Below, piece after piece: positions 1-12,312 of a stretch of DNA of 64,000 nt (the first letter of the stretch is position 1; each line of letters begins with the position of its first letter). Made by a program: the position numbers and the translations under genes. The stretch is taken from the NCBI RefSeq assembly GCF_051216895.1, contig NZ_JBPKAO010000009.1, forward strand, positions 109,678-173,677, given 5' to 3'. Source of the DNA: Aquipuribacter sp051216895 (GTDB lineage Bacteria > Actinomycetota > Actinomycetes > Actinomycetales > JBBAYJ01). A model generated the notes under the pieces. The model saw only the letters and a list, made by a program, of their open reading frames with translations, was not told where the DNA came from and made no database searches.

Positions 1-1359
1 GCCGTCCGCTCCGCCCTCGACGCCCCGACGCCCGTCCCGCTGCTGCTGACCCAGGTCGGCGCGGTGTCGGTGGCCGTCGCGGCGCTGCTGGCCTACGGCC
101 ACGTCTCGCTGCTCACGCTGGCCTCGGGCGAACCGCTGCTGGCGGTGACCGGCGTGGGGCTGCTCGCCGTGCTGCCCGCCTGGTTCGGCGACGACGGCCT
201 CCTGGTCGGCCTCGTCGCGGCGGCGCTGCTGGTGCCCGCGCTGCTCGTGACGGCGGTTCGGCTCGCCCGGTCGCGACGTGACGGGCACGGGCCCCTGGCG
301 GCCGCGGCGGCGGCGGGGCCGCGGGCGGTCGAGCAGGCGGCGGCAGGCTGGGCCTGGCGGGGGCCTCCCGCGCGGTTGTCGCCCGACCCGGTCCCCGTGC
401 TGGTCCCGGCGCTGTCCGTGGCAGCGGTCGTCGGCCTCGCGGCGGCGGGCTGGCACGTCGTCCTGCGCCTCGCCGGGGCGGTCCTGCTGGAGGAGGACAC
501 CTGGCGCAGCGACGACTACGCGCTGGTGCTGGGCGTCGGCACGGTGGCGGTCCTGGCCGCGGCGGCGGTGGTCGGCTCCGGCGCGGTCGTGCTGCTCCTG
601 CCGTCGCGCTGGTGGGCGCTGGGTCTGCTGGGTGCCCCGGCGGCCGTGCTCGCCGGCGGGGCCGGGGTGCTGCTCGCGCAGTGGGCGGCCGGCTGCGGCC
701 TGCTCCCTCGTGCGGGTCCTCGTGACTGCAGCCCCCCGGCGCCGGAGACGCTGGGCCTGGTGCTGGTGCAGCCGCTGGCCTACTCCTGCCTGTGGGTGCT
801 GCTGGGCGTCGCGGCCCTGGGGACGCTCCGCGGCCTCACGGCTGCCCCGTCGGACGCCCAGGGTCCCGCCCGACCCCGCCCCGGCTCTCGTCGTGTCGTC
901 GTGGTGGGGCTGCTGGGGCTGCTGCTGGTGGCGGTGCCGGGGGTGGCGGCGACGGGCTTCGTGGCCGCCACCGAGGTCCAGGTGGTCGCCGGACCGGGCT
1001 ACGTCGTCACGGTGCCCCCGCCGTGGCAGTCCCGGGCGGGCGCGCAGGAGGGGGCCTCGCCGACCTTCGTGACCATCAACCAGCGGCTCCGGGTCGAGCT
1101 CGGACCGCTGGGGCCGGGCGGGGCCGCGGGCGGGGAGGACGGCCAGGCGGGTCGTGGTCGGGACGGTCCCCTGGTCGGCGGGCTGCCGAGCCGGCTGGTG
1201 GGGGAGCGGCAGGAGGGTCCCCTGGTCGAGCGGTCCTACGAGGTGCTGACCCCGTCCGGGCCCTACCGGCTGAGGGTGGTGGGGGCCCCGGCGTCGATGA
1301 CCGGCACCGGGCAGCAGGAGCTGGAGCTGCTGCTGTCCGGCGTCGAGTGGACGGGGTGA
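1..1359 (+). CDS. Multi-pass membrane protein of unknown function (5' end outside window)
   Basis: The reading frame is open from the first base, so the gene probably begins upstream; GTG at 64 is only the first start codon seen. The visible 452 residues are very rich in Ala, Val and Leu. Several hydrophobic segments fill the first two thirds, with an arginine-rich cytoplasmic loop (VRLARSRR) after the first group. The last hydrophobic segment is followed by a soluble C-terminal domain of about 120 residues, probably outside the cell. I recognise no catalytic motif. It is followed after 80 bp by a PilT-like gene on the same strand. That it is a membrane protein is clear from composition; its function is unknown. 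Confidence 0.7.
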   Translation, partial: AVRSALDAPTPVPLLLTQVGAVSVAVAALLAYGHVSLLTLASGEPLLAVTGVGLLAVLPAWFGDDGLLVGLVAAALLVPALLVTAVRLARSRRDGHGPLAAAAAAGPRAVEQAAAGWAWRGPPARLSPDPVPVLVPALSVAAVVGLAAAGWHVVLRLAGAVLLEEDTWRSDDYALVLGVGTVAVLAAAAVVGSGAVVLLLPSRWWALGLLGAPAAVLAGGAGVLLAQWAAGCGLLPRAGPRDCSPPAPETLGLVLVQPLAYSCLWVLLGVAALGTLRGLTAAPSDAQGPARPRPGSRRVVVVGLLGLLLVAVPGVAATGFVAATEVQVVAGPGYVVTVPPPWQSRAGAQEGASPTFVTINQRLRVELGPLGPGGAAGGEDGQAGRGRDGPLVGGLPSRLVGERQEGPLVERSYEVLTPSGPYRLRVVGAPASMTGTGQQELELLLSGVEWTG

Positions 1360-1439
1360 GCGGTGCGGTGGCGGGATGGGGCCGGTGAGCTGGGACGTCG
1401 GCGGTCAAGGCCGCCGGGTCGGCTGCCGATGACGATGGG

Positions 1440-2528
1440 GTGACTGATGAGCGTCAGAGCGTCGTGCCGTACCTGCGTGCCCTGGTCGAGCTGCGCGGCT
1501 CCGACCTGCACTGCAAGGTCGGGTCGCCGCCCCGGATCCGGATCGACGGCAGCCTGCGCAAGGTGCAGGCGCCCGAGCTGCGCCCCGAGGACACCGAGCA
1601 CATGGTGGCCGAGGTGCTGCGGGAGGACCTGCTCGCCGAGTTCGCCACGAAGAACGAGGCCGACTTCGCCTACTCGGTGCCCGGCGTGGGGCGGTTCCGC
1701 GTCAACGCGTTCCGCCAGCGCGGCTCCGCGGGCCTGGTGTTCCGTCGGGTGTCCGTCGGCGCGATCCCGCTGACCGACCTGGGTCTGCCCGCGGTCATCG
1801 CCCAGCTGGCGCTGGAGCCGCGGGGCCTCGTGCTGGTGACCGGTCCGACCGGCTCCGGGAAGACGACCACGCTGGCCGGGATGATCGACCACATCAACTC
1901 CAACCGCGAGGTCCACATCATGACCATCGAGGACCCGATCGAGGTGATCCACTCCGACAACCTCGCCATGATCAACCAGCGCGAGGTCCGCCTCGACACG
2001 GTCGACTTCGCCAGCGCGCTGCGCGGGGCGATGCGTCAGGACCCCGACGTCATCCTGGTCGGCGAGATGCGGGACCACGAGACCGTCAAGGCCGCCCTGG
2101 CCGCCTCCGAGACCGGTCACTTCGTCATGTCCACCCTGCACACCACGGACGCGCAGGAGACCGTCAACCGGGTCATCGACTTCTTCCCGCCGCACGAGCA
2201 GAAGCAGGTCCGTCTCGCCCTGGCCGGCGCGCTGCGGGGCATCATCTGCCAGCGGCTGGTGCCGAGGGCCGACGGGCAGGGCCGCTGCGTGGTCATGGAG
2301 GTGGCCGTCAACACCGGCCGGATGGCCGACGCCATCGGCGACGCCGACAAGACCAACACCATCGGCGACCTGATCAAGGAGGGCGGCTACTACGGGATGC
2401 AGACCTTCGACCAGCACCTCGTCACGCTGATCCGGGACGGCGTCATCACCCTCGAGGACGCCCGGCACGCCTCCAGCAACCCGCACGACCTGCAGGTCGA
2501 GCTGCGCCGGCTGGGCCTGGTGGCCTAG
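1440..2528 (+). CDS. pilT: PilT-type twitching motility / type IV pilus retraction ATPase
   Basis: 362 residues, the usual PilT size. An N-terminal PAS-like domain (about 1-120) precedes a RecA-like GspE/PilT ATPase. Walker A is GPTGSGKT at 135-142, the Asp box is MTIEDPIE near 161-168, Walker B is DPDVILVGEMRD at 201-212 and the His box is STLHTTDA at 231-238. All catalytic elements are intact. In the family this cytoplasmic hexamer depolymerises pilin. No other pilus gene is in the window, so its partner machinery is elsewhere or it serves another secretion-type role. The start is GTG; no convincing ribosome binding site is seen. Its stop codon overlaps that of the opposing GNAT gene within one CTAG. 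Confidence 0.93.
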   Translation: MTDERQSVVPYLRALVELRGSDLHCKVGSPPRIRIDGSLRKVQAPELRPEDTEHMVAEVLREDLLAEFATKNEADFAYSVPGVGRFRVNAFRQRGSAGLVFRRVSVGAIPLTDLGLPAVIAQLALEPRGLVLVTGPTGSGKTTTLAGMIDHINSNREVHIMTIEDPIEVIHSDNLAMINQREVRLDTVDFASALRGAMRQDPDVILVGEMRDHETVKAALAASETGHFVMSTLHTTDAQETVNRVIDFFPPHEQKQVRLALAGALRGIICQRLVPRADGQGRCVVMEVAVNTGRMADAIGDADKTNTIGDLIKEGGYYGMQTFDQHLVTLIRDGVITLEDARHASSNPHDLQVELRRLGLVA

Positions 2529-3079
2529 CCGGCGGTCTGCTCCTGCAGGGGCAGGGCGTAGGTCACCAGGTCGACGGTGGGCACCGGCGACCAGTCGCGC
2601 TCCGGCGTCCGCACGAACCCCATGGCCTCGTACATCCGGTGCGCGTTCGTCATCCGGGGCCCGCTGGACAGCACGAAGCGGGTGCAGCCCTCCTGCCGGG
2701 CCAGGTCCAGGCAGGCGAGGGTCAGCAGGCGGCCCACGCCACGGCCGCGCGCGTCGGCGGACACCGCCAGCATCCGCATCTCGGCCTCGCCGGGGCGGGC
2801 CAGCTCGGCCCACGGGCTGCCGGCGCGGGCGTAGGTGGCGGTGCCGAGCAGGTCGGCGTCCAGGGCGGCGGCGAGCAGCACCGCCTCCCGGGCCCGGGGC
2901 CCGGCCTCGCGCAGCACGGGCAGGTACCCGTCCTCGTCCTCCAGCAGCTCCTCGCCGCCGTAGACGTCGGCCACCAGGGCGCCGCAGGCCTGGACCAGGT
3001 CGGTGTCGGTCGGGTCGACCACGCGCACCGTCACCCCGCTGCCGGTCACCGGGCGGTCCGCGACGGCCGGGCCGCTCAC
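2525..3079 (-). CDS. GNAT-family N-acetyltransferase
   Basis: 184 residues. The acetyl-CoA binding motif A is clear (MRMLAVSADARGRGVGRLL, with the R-G-x-G-V-G pyrophosphate loop), followed by the later beta strand with FVLSS and the NAHRMYEAMGFVRTP end typical of GNAT enzymes. The substrate cannot be predicted. The GTG start overlaps the TGA of the upstream gene (GTGA), which indicates translational coupling. The frame continues upstream of this GTG for 237 codons, but that part is the antisense shadow of the neighbouring gene. The stop is shared in a CTAG with pilT on the other strand, so the two genes converge with no spacer. Confidence 0.88.
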   Translation of the reverse strand: MSGPAVADRPVTGSGVTVRVVDPTDTDLVQACGALVADVYGGEELLEDEDGYLPVLREAGPRAREAVLLAAALDADLLGTATYARAGSPWAELARPGEAEMRMLAVSADARGRGVGRLLTLACLDLARQEGCTRFVLSSGPRMTNAHRMYEAMGFVRTPERDWSPVPTVDLVTYALPLQEQTAG

Positions 3080-3909
3080 CGCTGCTGCTCGCGGCGCTGG
3101 TAGGAGCGCCACATGAGCAGACCGATGGCGATGTCGGCGACGCCGATGGCCAGGGCGAGCCCGCTGAGCGTGGAGCTCTGCCCCTGCGCGCGCAGGAGCA
3201 GGGCGAAGCCGATGATGATGAGGCCCAGCACCACGTAGCGCACGGCTCGCCGGCGCTCCGCGGTCGGGGACGGCGGGACCGAGGGCGCGGACCCGGCGTC
3301 CACCGGGGCCGCGGACGGACCCGACGGACCAGACGGACCAGCCGGACCAGACGGTGCCGACGACCCGGACGGACCCGGTGCGGCCGACCCGGTCGTCCGG
3401 TCCGGCAGCGGGTCCGGTGGGACGTCCGGCACGGTGCTGTCCAGGCCGGTCGGAACCGGTCCGGGGACGGTGCCGCCGGACTGCGTGAGCCGCACCGACG
3501 TCGACACCCCGGCCTCGTCGTGGATGGTGCCGTCGAACGGGGCGTCGGACTGGGCGTCCCAGGCGGACAGGCCGGTCTCGGACTCCACCAGGCCGACGAC
3601 GTCCACGACCTGGTCGTGGAACGCGGCCACGTCCGGACGCTCCCAGTAGGGGAACGTGAGCGCGGCCTCGTCGGGGTACAGGCTCACCTGCAGCCCCGAA
3701 GCCACGTGCGTGGCCTCGAGCGTGTCGTCGGCCACGGACTCCTCGACCTCGCCGAGGCGCCGGCGCAGCGACGCGACGATCCGGTCCCACTGCTCGCGGC
3801 GCTCGGGGCCGATCGCGACGGTCAGCACGTCGGTGCCCTCGGCCGCGTCCAGGGCGTCCTGCCAGGCCTGGTCCGGCCTGCGGGGCACGAACAGGATGTC
3901 GTAGCTCAT
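3076..3909 (-). CDS. Hypothetical protein with C-terminal membrane hairpin
   Basis: 277 residues. The N-terminal ~145 residues form a soluble, acidic domain starting MSYDILFVPRRPDQAW, similar in style to conserved actinobacterial hypothetical proteins. A Gly/Pro/Ser low-complexity linker of about 60 residues (PSGPAGPSGPSGPS) follows. Two hydrophobic segments near the C-terminus (VVLGLIIIGFALLL and the stretch containing LALAIGVADIAIGLLM) predict a membrane hairpin. I chose ATG at 3909 over GTG at 3915 because GAGACT, a -10-like hexamer, lies seven bases before the ATG, as at other leaderless genes here. It overlaps the downstream GNAT gene by four bases, so the two are probably co-expressed. 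Function unknown. Confidence 0.75.
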   Translation of the reverse strand: MSYDILFVPRRPDQAWQDALDAAEGTDVLTVAIGPERREQWDRIVASLRRRLGEVEESVADDTLEATHVASGLQVSLYPDEAALTFPYWERPDVAAFHDQVVDVVGLVESETGLSAWDAQSDAPFDGTIHDEAGVSTSVRLTQSGGTVPGPVPTGLDSTVPDVPPDPLPDRTTGSAAPGPSGSSAPSGPAGPSGPSGPSAAPVDAGSAPSVPPSPTAERRRAVRYVVLGLIIIGFALLLRAQGQSSTLSGLALAIGVADIAIGLLMWRSYQRREQQR

Positions 3910-3991
3910 CGGCACCAGTCTCTCGGACGACGACGACGCCGCCCCCCGGACGGGGAGCGGCGTCGACCAGGGTAGGTCAGGGGAGCACGGG

Positions 3992-4390
3992 TCAGGCCGC
4001 GGCCTTCTTGGTCTCCCAGAAGATCTCGGCGATCTCGTCGATCTTGCCGAGCAGCTGGTCGGCCACCGCGACGTCGGTCGAGCCCTTGACGCCGCCGGCG
4101 CCGGCGAGCTTGGTGGTCTCGTTGAACAGCTGGTGCAGCTGGGGGTACTTCTCGAAGTGCGGGGGCTTGAAGTAGTCGGTCCACAGCACCCAGAGGTGGT
4201 GCTTGACCAGGTCGGCCCGCTCCTCCTTGATCTGGATCGCGCGCTGCTTGAACTCCGCGTCGTCCGAGCCGTGGAACTTGGTGATGCAGCCCTTGACCGA
4301 CTCGGCCTCGATGCGCGCCTGCGCCGGGTCGTACACGCCGCAGGGCAGGTCGCAGTGGGCCGCGACCTCGGTGATCCGGAAACCGATCAT
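3992..4390 (-). CDS. sodN: Nickel-dependent superoxide dismutase
   Basis: 132 residues. It dismutates superoxide to O2 and H2O2 using a nickel centre. The nickel hook HCDLPCGVYDP starts at His12; His12, Cys13 and Cys17 correspond to the mature His1, Cys2 and Cys6 ligands known for this family. The 11 residues before His12 (MIGFRITEVAA) are the propeptide that must be cut off to free the His amine. The rest matches the four-helix NiSOD fold (HHLWVLWTDYFKPPHF). ATG is preceded by a GAAAGGA ribosome binding site. The maturation protease sodX is divergent across 74 bp. A palindrome lies just upstream (see separate entry). Some actinobacteria repress Fe-SOD and induce NiSOD by nickel; regulation here is not shown by sequence. 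Confidence 0.97.
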   Translation of the reverse strand: MIGFRITEVAAHCDLPCGVYDPAQARIEAESVKGCITKFHGSDDAEFKQRAIQIKEERADLVKHHLWVLWTDYFKPPHFEKYPQLHQLFNETTKLAGAGGVKGSTDVAVADQLLGKIDEIAEIFWETKKAAA

Positions 4391-4406
4391 GAGTTCGTAT
4401 CCTTTC

Positions 4407-4420
4407 GAGAACGTGTTCTC
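4407..4420. promoter_or_regulatory. Inverted repeat in the sodN leader (candidate operator)
   Basis: GAGAAC-GT-GTTCTC, six-base perfect arms with a two-base spacer, placed directly upstream of the sodN ribosome binding site. The sodN -10 candidate TAGTGT lies on the minus strand at 4454-4459, so the repeat would be in the transcribed leader. The factor is unknown. It does not match the TTGCAA-type Nur box that I know from Streptomyces. Confidence 0.4.
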
Positions 4421-4464
4421 CGGGGGGCGGGTCGCCCTCGTCGGAGGGTTGCGACACTACAACC

Positions 4465-4851
4465 GTGACACCGCCCTCGCCCTTCCACGACGACGGCCGC
4501 GACGCCCGCGACGGCCGCGACGGCGAGGGCCGGGGCGGTTCGGGGGGCTGGCGCCTGGTGCGGGTGGTGGGGGAGTCGATGCGGCCCACCCTGTCCCCGG
4601 GCGACGTCCTCCTGGTGCGGGCGGCGGCCCGACCGAGGCCGGGTGACCTGGTGGTGGCGGACCTGCCGGGCGGGCGCGGCGAGGGCGTCAAGCGCGCCGT
4701 GCGGCGCGAGCCCGACGGCTGGTGGCTGGAGCGGGACAGCGCCACGACCGGCACCGACTCCTGGCTGTTCGGCGCGGTGCCCGACGGTGACGTGCGCGGT
4801 GTGGTCCGGGCGAGGCTGTGGCCCCGTCCCGGTCGGCCGCGCCGACGCTGA
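4465..4851 (+). CDS. sodX: Nickel-type superoxide dismutase maturation protease (S26 family)
   Basis: 128 residues, a small signal-peptidase-like S26 enzyme. The catalytic Ser38 lies in VGESMRPTL and the general base Lys76 in GEGVKRAV, the S26 Ser-Lys dyad. No membrane anchor is visible; the N-terminus is instead an Asp/Arg/Gly-rich stretch. Divergent placement opposite sodN matches the known sodN-sodX pairing, where SodX removes the propeptide before nickel insertion. The GTG start has no ribosome binding site but GACACT lies six bases upstream, so a leaderless mRNA is plausible. The stop is two bases from the end of the next, converging gene. Confidence 0.92.
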   Translation: MTPPSPFHDDGRDARDGRDGEGRGGSGGWRLVRVVGESMRPTLSPGDVLLVRAAARPRPGDLVVADLPGGRGEGVKRAVRREPDGWWLERDSATTGTDSWLFGAVPDGDVRGVVRARLWPRPGRPRRR

Positions 4852-4853
4852 TC

Positions 4854-5828
4854 TCAGGGCACGAGCACGACCTTGCCCACCACCTCGCCGTCCACGAGCC
4901 GCTCGAAGCCGTCGTGGGCGTCGGTCATCGACAGCACGCTGTCCACCACCGGCCGGACCCCGGTGGTGGCGCACAGCCGCAGCAGCCGTTCGAGCTCGTC
5001 ACGGGTGCCCATGGTCGAGCCGATCACCCGCAGCCCGAGGAAGAACACCCGCTGGAGCTCCGCCGAGGGGGCCGCGCCCGTGGTGGCGCCGGACACGACC
5101 ACGGTCCCCCCGGGCCGCAGCGCGCGCAGCGAGTGGCCCCAGGTGGCCTCGCCGACGGTCTCCATGACGGCGTCCACCCGCTCCGGCAGCCGGGCCCCGG
5201 TCTCGAAGGCGGCGTGGGCGCCCTGCTGGAGCGCGCGGTCCCGGCGCTCGTCGTCGCGGCTGGTCACCCAGACCCGGAACCCGCCGGCGCGGCCCAGGGC
5301 GATCAGCGCCGTCGCCACCCCGCCCCCGGCCCCCTGCACCAGGACCGTGTCGCCCGGCTTCAGCCCCGACTGCGTGAACAGCATCCGGTAGGCGGTCAAC
5401 CACGCGGTGGGCAGGCACGCGGCGTCGGTGAACGACAGCTCGGACGGCTTGGGCACCAGGTTGCGGCGCGGCACCAGGACGGTGTCGGTGAACGTGCCCG
5501 GGTAGCGCTCGCTCAGCAGGGAGCGGCGGGGGTCCAGGGTCTCGTCGCCGTTCCAGGCCGGGTCGGACAGCACGGCGTGGACGACGACCTCGTTGCCGTC
5601 CGGGTCGACCCCGGCGGCGTCGCACCCCAGCACCATCGGCATCCGCTCCGCCGGCAGGCCCACCCCGCGCAGGCTCCACACGTCGTGGTGGTTGATCGAG
5701 GCCGCCCGGACGGTGACGGGCACCCAGTCCGCGGGTGGCGCGGTCGTGGGCTCCGGGACGGAGTCGCGGACCTCCAGCGCGGACAGCGGGTCCTCGGGCG
5801 AGGGACGGGAGACGACGACGGCAACCAT
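4854..5828 (-). CDS. Zinc-binding/quinone oxidoreductase-like MDR-family dehydrogenase
   Basis: 324 residues, the usual size of medium-chain dehydrogenase/reductase proteins. An N-terminal GroES-like domain carries ASINHHDVWSLRG and LGCDAAG, and a Rossmann domain carries VLVQGAGGGVATALIALG near the middle, the NAD(P)-binding loop. The two catalytic-zinc ligands of alcohol dehydrogenases are not all present (GCD but no GHE), so a quinone-oxidoreductase or enoyl-reductase-type role is more likely than a zinc alcohol dehydrogenase. Substrate unknown. It ends two bases from the converging sodX and begins 10 bp after the stop of the GDSL-like gene, so it may be read from the same transcript as that gene and kgd. 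Confidence 0.88.
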   Translation of the reverse strand: MVAVVVSRPSPEDPLSALEVRDSVPEPTTAPPADWVPVTVRAASINHHDVWSLRGVGLPAERMPMVLGCDAAGVDPDGNEVVVHAVLSDPAWNGDETLDPRRSLLSERYPGTFTDTVLVPRRNLVPKPSELSFTDAACLPTAWLTAYRMLFTQSGLKPGDTVLVQGAGGGVATALIALGRAGGFRVWVTSRDDERRDRALQQGAHAAFETGARLPERVDAVMETVGEATWGHSLRALRPGGTVVVSGATTGAAPSAELQRVFFLGLRVIGSTMGTRDELERLLRLCATTGVRPVVDSVLSMTDAHDGFERLVDGEVVGKVVLVP

Positions 5829-5838
5829 GGGCAGCGGT

Positions 5839-6432
5839 CTACCAGTTCGGTGTCGTGGACCACCACTGCGGCCAGCCGCCGTGCAGCACGAGGTAGGCCA
5901 GCAGGCCGTACCCGACCTGCCCCGGGACGCGACCGTCGCAGGCCCGCAGGTCCGCGAACCACTCCTCGTGCTGCGCCAGCGCAGAGGACGTGTCGACGTA
6001 GGTGACCCGCCGCCGCTCGCAGACCTCGGCGAAGGCCTCCGACAGCGACGCGACCGTGGCCACGTGCGCGGCGTCCGGACCGTCGGGCAGCACCGGCGGG
6101 GGGCCCACGACGAAGGTGGGGATCGACCGGCCCGCCGCCGCGTCCAGGACGTTGGCCAGGTTCAGCCGGCTGCGGGCGGTCGACGTGCCGTCCCGCAGGT
6201 CCCCGATGCCCAGGCCGACCACCAGGCGCCCGGCGACGCCGAGGCGGGGAGCGGTCTCCTGCTCCCAGCGCCCGACCAGGTCGCCGGTCGTCTGCCCGGG
6301 CACCGCCAGCGGGTAGGCGGTGACCCGGTGACGGTCCGAGGGGGTGCGGGCCACCACCCGTCCCACCCAGCCCAGGGCCCGGGGGTCCCCCCGACCGGCG
6401 ACCAGGTCGTCCCCCAGGACGCAGACGGCCAC
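5839..6432 (-). CDS. SGNH/GDSL-type hydrolase-like protein
   Basis: 197 residues. The N-terminal block VCVLGDDLVAGRGDPRALGW matches GDSL block I, except that the expected G-D-S is G-D-D, so the usual catalytic Ser position is occupied by Asp. Later elements of the fold are recognisable (LVVGLGIGDL, TFVVGPPPV and a C-terminal DGRVPGQVGYGLLAYLVLHGGW that resembles the D-x-x-H block V region). The missing nucleophile means that esterase activity is doubtful. The start is uncertain: GTG at 6432 is the first plausible codon downstream of the kgd stop, with no strong ribosome binding site. It lies between kgd and the MDR gene in the same direction. Confidence 0.68.
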   Translation of the reverse strand: MAVCVLGDDLVAGRGDPRALGWVGRVVARTPSDRHRVTAYPLAVPGQTTGDLVGRWEQETAPRLGVAGRLVVGLGIGDLRDGTSTARSRLNLANVLDAAAGRSIPTFVVGPPPVLPDGPDAAHVATVASLSEAFAEVCERRRVTYVDTSSALAQHEEWFADLRACDGRVPGQVGYGLLAYLVLHGGWPQWWSTTPNW

Positions 6433-6482
6433 GTCCGTGCGGACGTCGCTCCCGGCCGCGCCCTGGGTGGTGCCCTGCTCGC

Positions 6483-10385
<3,903 letters not shown>

Positions 10386-10512
10386 GGCGTGCTTCGCCTA
10401 CTTCCTCGTGATGCTGGGCGTGGTCGGACGCTCCGGTCAGCCTAGCCCCGTCCGGGCGCCCCGGGCCCTGGACGAGCACCGGTGGGACGCCCGCGTGGTG
10501 CGGGTCACCCCG
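10386..10512. other. Intergenic region upstream of kgd
   Basis: 127 bp between the ABC permease stop and the kgd start, both genes on the minus strand. It should hold the kgd promoter and the end of the exporter transcript. A small CCCGC/GCGGG hairpin with a GTGGT loop lies near 10493-10507, too weak to call as a terminator. Confidence 0.4.
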
Positions 10513-11334
10513 TCAGGTCACGTCCCGACGCGACGTGGTGCGCCAGCCGAGCACCCCCAGCGCGCCCGCCCACGCCAGCAGCACCAGCAGCCCGCCCCAC
10601 CAGGGCAGCAGCTCCGAGCCGGTGAACCCCTCGACGACGGCGGTCGACGCGTTGGTGAGCAGGTACGACCCGACGACCTCGAGGTCGACGCCGCCCACCT
10701 CGCCCACGCCCGTCAGGACGAACCCGGCGAGCGGGTCGAGCAGGAACACGACGAGGACCAGCGCCACCAGGGCCACCACCTGCTGGCGGACCAGCAGCCC
10801 GAACGCCAGGCCGATCAGCGCCCACACGGCCGTGCCGAGGACACCGAGCAGCAGCGGCCGGGCCAGCTCGTCGGCGCCGACCAGGTCGACGCCACGCACG
10901 GCGAGCACCACGGCCGTGACGAGCAGGGAGGCGAGCTGGACCGCGACGCCGTACAGGAGCCCGAGCCCGGCGGCCACGACGGCCTTGGCCACGGCGACCC
11001 GGCCCCGGCGGGGCACGGCCAGGTAGGTGGGGGCGATGGTGCCGCTGCGGTGGTCGGAGGTGGCGATCAGGGTGCCGAGCACCGCGGCCAGCAGGTACCC
11101 GCCCTGGAACCCGCCGCCGACGACGGCCAGCTGCCCCTCGACCTCGGTCACCAGGGGCAGGGGGAACAGCTCGGCCGCACCCGCGTCCGCCGGGGCGAGC
11201 GCCGCGAACAGCCCCACGTTCATCGCCACGAGCGCCAGCGCGATCGCGAGCAGTCCCCACCACACCCAGGTGGTGGTCGCCTTCACCGTCTCGGCCCGCA
11301 CCGCCGCGGCCAGGGTGCCTCCCGTCGCGCTCAC
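10513..11334 (-). CDS. ABC-2-type transporter permease
   Basis: 273 residues with about six hydrophobic segments, the topology of an ABC-2 exporter permease: one near the N-terminus (WWGLLAIALALVAMNVGLF), a cluster in the middle (LLYGVAVQLASLLVTAVVLAV, then VWALIGLAFGLLV) and a final one near the C-terminus. The ATSDHRSGTIAPTYLAVPRR loop after the first segment is typical of this family. GTG at 11334 overlaps the TGA of the ATPase gene (GTGA), so the pair is translationally coupled. The substrate is unknown; related pairs serve in antibiotic, lipid or bacteriocin resistance. Confidence 0.9.
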   Translation of the reverse strand: MSATGGTLAAAVRAETVKATTTWVWWGLLAIALALVAMNVGLFAALAPADAGAAELFPLPLVTEVEGQLAVVGGGFQGGYLLAAVLGTLIATSDHRSGTIAPTYLAVPRRGRVAVAKAVVAAGLGLLYGVAVQLASLLVTAVVLAVRGVDLVGADELARPLLLGVLGTAVWALIGLAFGLLVRQQVVALVALVLVVFLLDPLAGFVLTGVGEVGGVDLEVVGSYLLTNASTAVVEGFTGSELLPWWGGLLVLLAWAGALGVLGWRTTSRRDVT

Positions 11335-12305
11335 GGCTGCCCCCCCTCGGCCCGGGCGACCGTTCTCAGGAACGCGTCCTCCAGCCGCTGGGCGTTGGGG
11401 GCCAGGTGCGACAGCGCCACCCCGGCCGACGCGGCGGCCGCACCGACCTCGGCCGCCGTCACCTCCTGCCCGGTGGGTCCGCGGTGCACCAGCAGCGCCC
11501 CTCCCGCGTCCGGTTGCGCAGCCAGCCCGGCCGCGCCGAGCGCCGTGGTGAGGGCGGCCCGGTCGGGGGCGTCGATGAGGACCCCGGGGGGACCGGCCAG
11601 CCCCGGCAGGTCGCCGGCGTAGGCCACCCGGCCGGCGGCGAGGACGACGACGTGGTCGACCGTCTGCTCGACCTCGCTGAGGACGTGGCTGGACACCAGC
11701 ACCGTGCGTCCCTCGTCGGCCAGGGTGCGCAGGAACCCGCGCAGCCACGCGATCCCCGCGGGGTCGAGGCCGTTCGCGGGCTCGTCGAGCACCAGCACGC
11801 CCGGGTCGCCCAGCAGGGCCGTGGCCAGGGCGAGCCGCTGCTTCATCCCCATCGAGTAGCCGCCCACCTTGCGCCGTCCGGCGTCGGAGAGACCGGTGAG
11901 GTCGAGCACCTCGTCGCAGCGTCCGACCGGCAGCCCACCCGCGGCGGCCACCCAGCGCAGGTGGTCCCGGCCGGTGCGGCCACCGTTGGCCCCCGTGCCG
12001 TCCAGGGCGGCCCCGATGGTGCTCAGCGGCGCGCGCAGGTCCCGGTAGGGGACGCCGTCGACGGTCGAGGTGCCGGAGTCCGGGCGCACCAGGCCCAGCA
12101 CCATCCGCAGCGTCGTGGTCTTGCCGGCGCCGTTGGGCCCGAGGAACCCCGTCACCTGACCGGGCTCGACCGCGAACGACACGTCGGTGACGGCGCGCAC
12201 CGACCCGAAGCGCTTGGTCAGGCCGTCGGCGAGGATCCTGCTCCCCGCGTGAGGACCGCCGGCCGTCAGTGCTGCGTGCCGCCCCCCGGGGGCTGTCGAC
12301 TGCAT
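11331..12305 (-). CDS. ABC transporter ATP-binding protein (exporter type)
   Basis: 324 residues. Walker A is FLGPNGAGKTTTLRM, the signature is the divergent YSMGMKQRLALA, and Walker B is VLVLDEPANGLDPAG, with the switch His in VLVSSHVLSE. A C-terminal extension of about 100 residues after the core fold is typical of ABC-2 exporter ATPases. ATG at 12305 is preceded by TAGGGT with seven bases between, predicting a leaderless transcript. The divergent guaB1 starts 87 bp away. It powers the permease encoded directly downstream. Confidence 0.94.
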   Translation of the reverse strand: MQSTAPGGRHAALTAGGPHAGSRILADGLTKRFGSVRAVTDVSFAVEPGQVTGFLGPNGAGKTTTLRMVLGLVRPDSGTSTVDGVPYRDLRAPLSTIGAALDGTGANGGRTGRDHLRWVAAAGGLPVGRCDEVLDLTGLSDAGRRKVGGYSMGMKQRLALATALLGDPGVLVLDEPANGLDPAGIAWLRGFLRTLADEGRTVLVSSHVLSEVEQTVDHVVVLAAGRVAYAGDLPGLAGPPGVLIDAPDRAALTTALGAAGLAAQPDAGGALLVHRGPTGQEVTAAEVGAAAASAGVALSHLAPNAQRLEDAFLRTVARAEGGQP

Positions 12306-12312
12306 GATCACG

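Noticed and set aside
1263..2813. Minus-strand open frame opposite pilT
   Set aside because: It is a shadow of pilT with no domain; pilT has all ATPase motifs.
2525..3790. Long (421-residue) version of the GNAT protein
   Set aside because: The upstream 237 codons are antisense-like Arg/Gly/Pro sequence over the neighbouring gene; GTG 3079 is coupled to the preceding stop.
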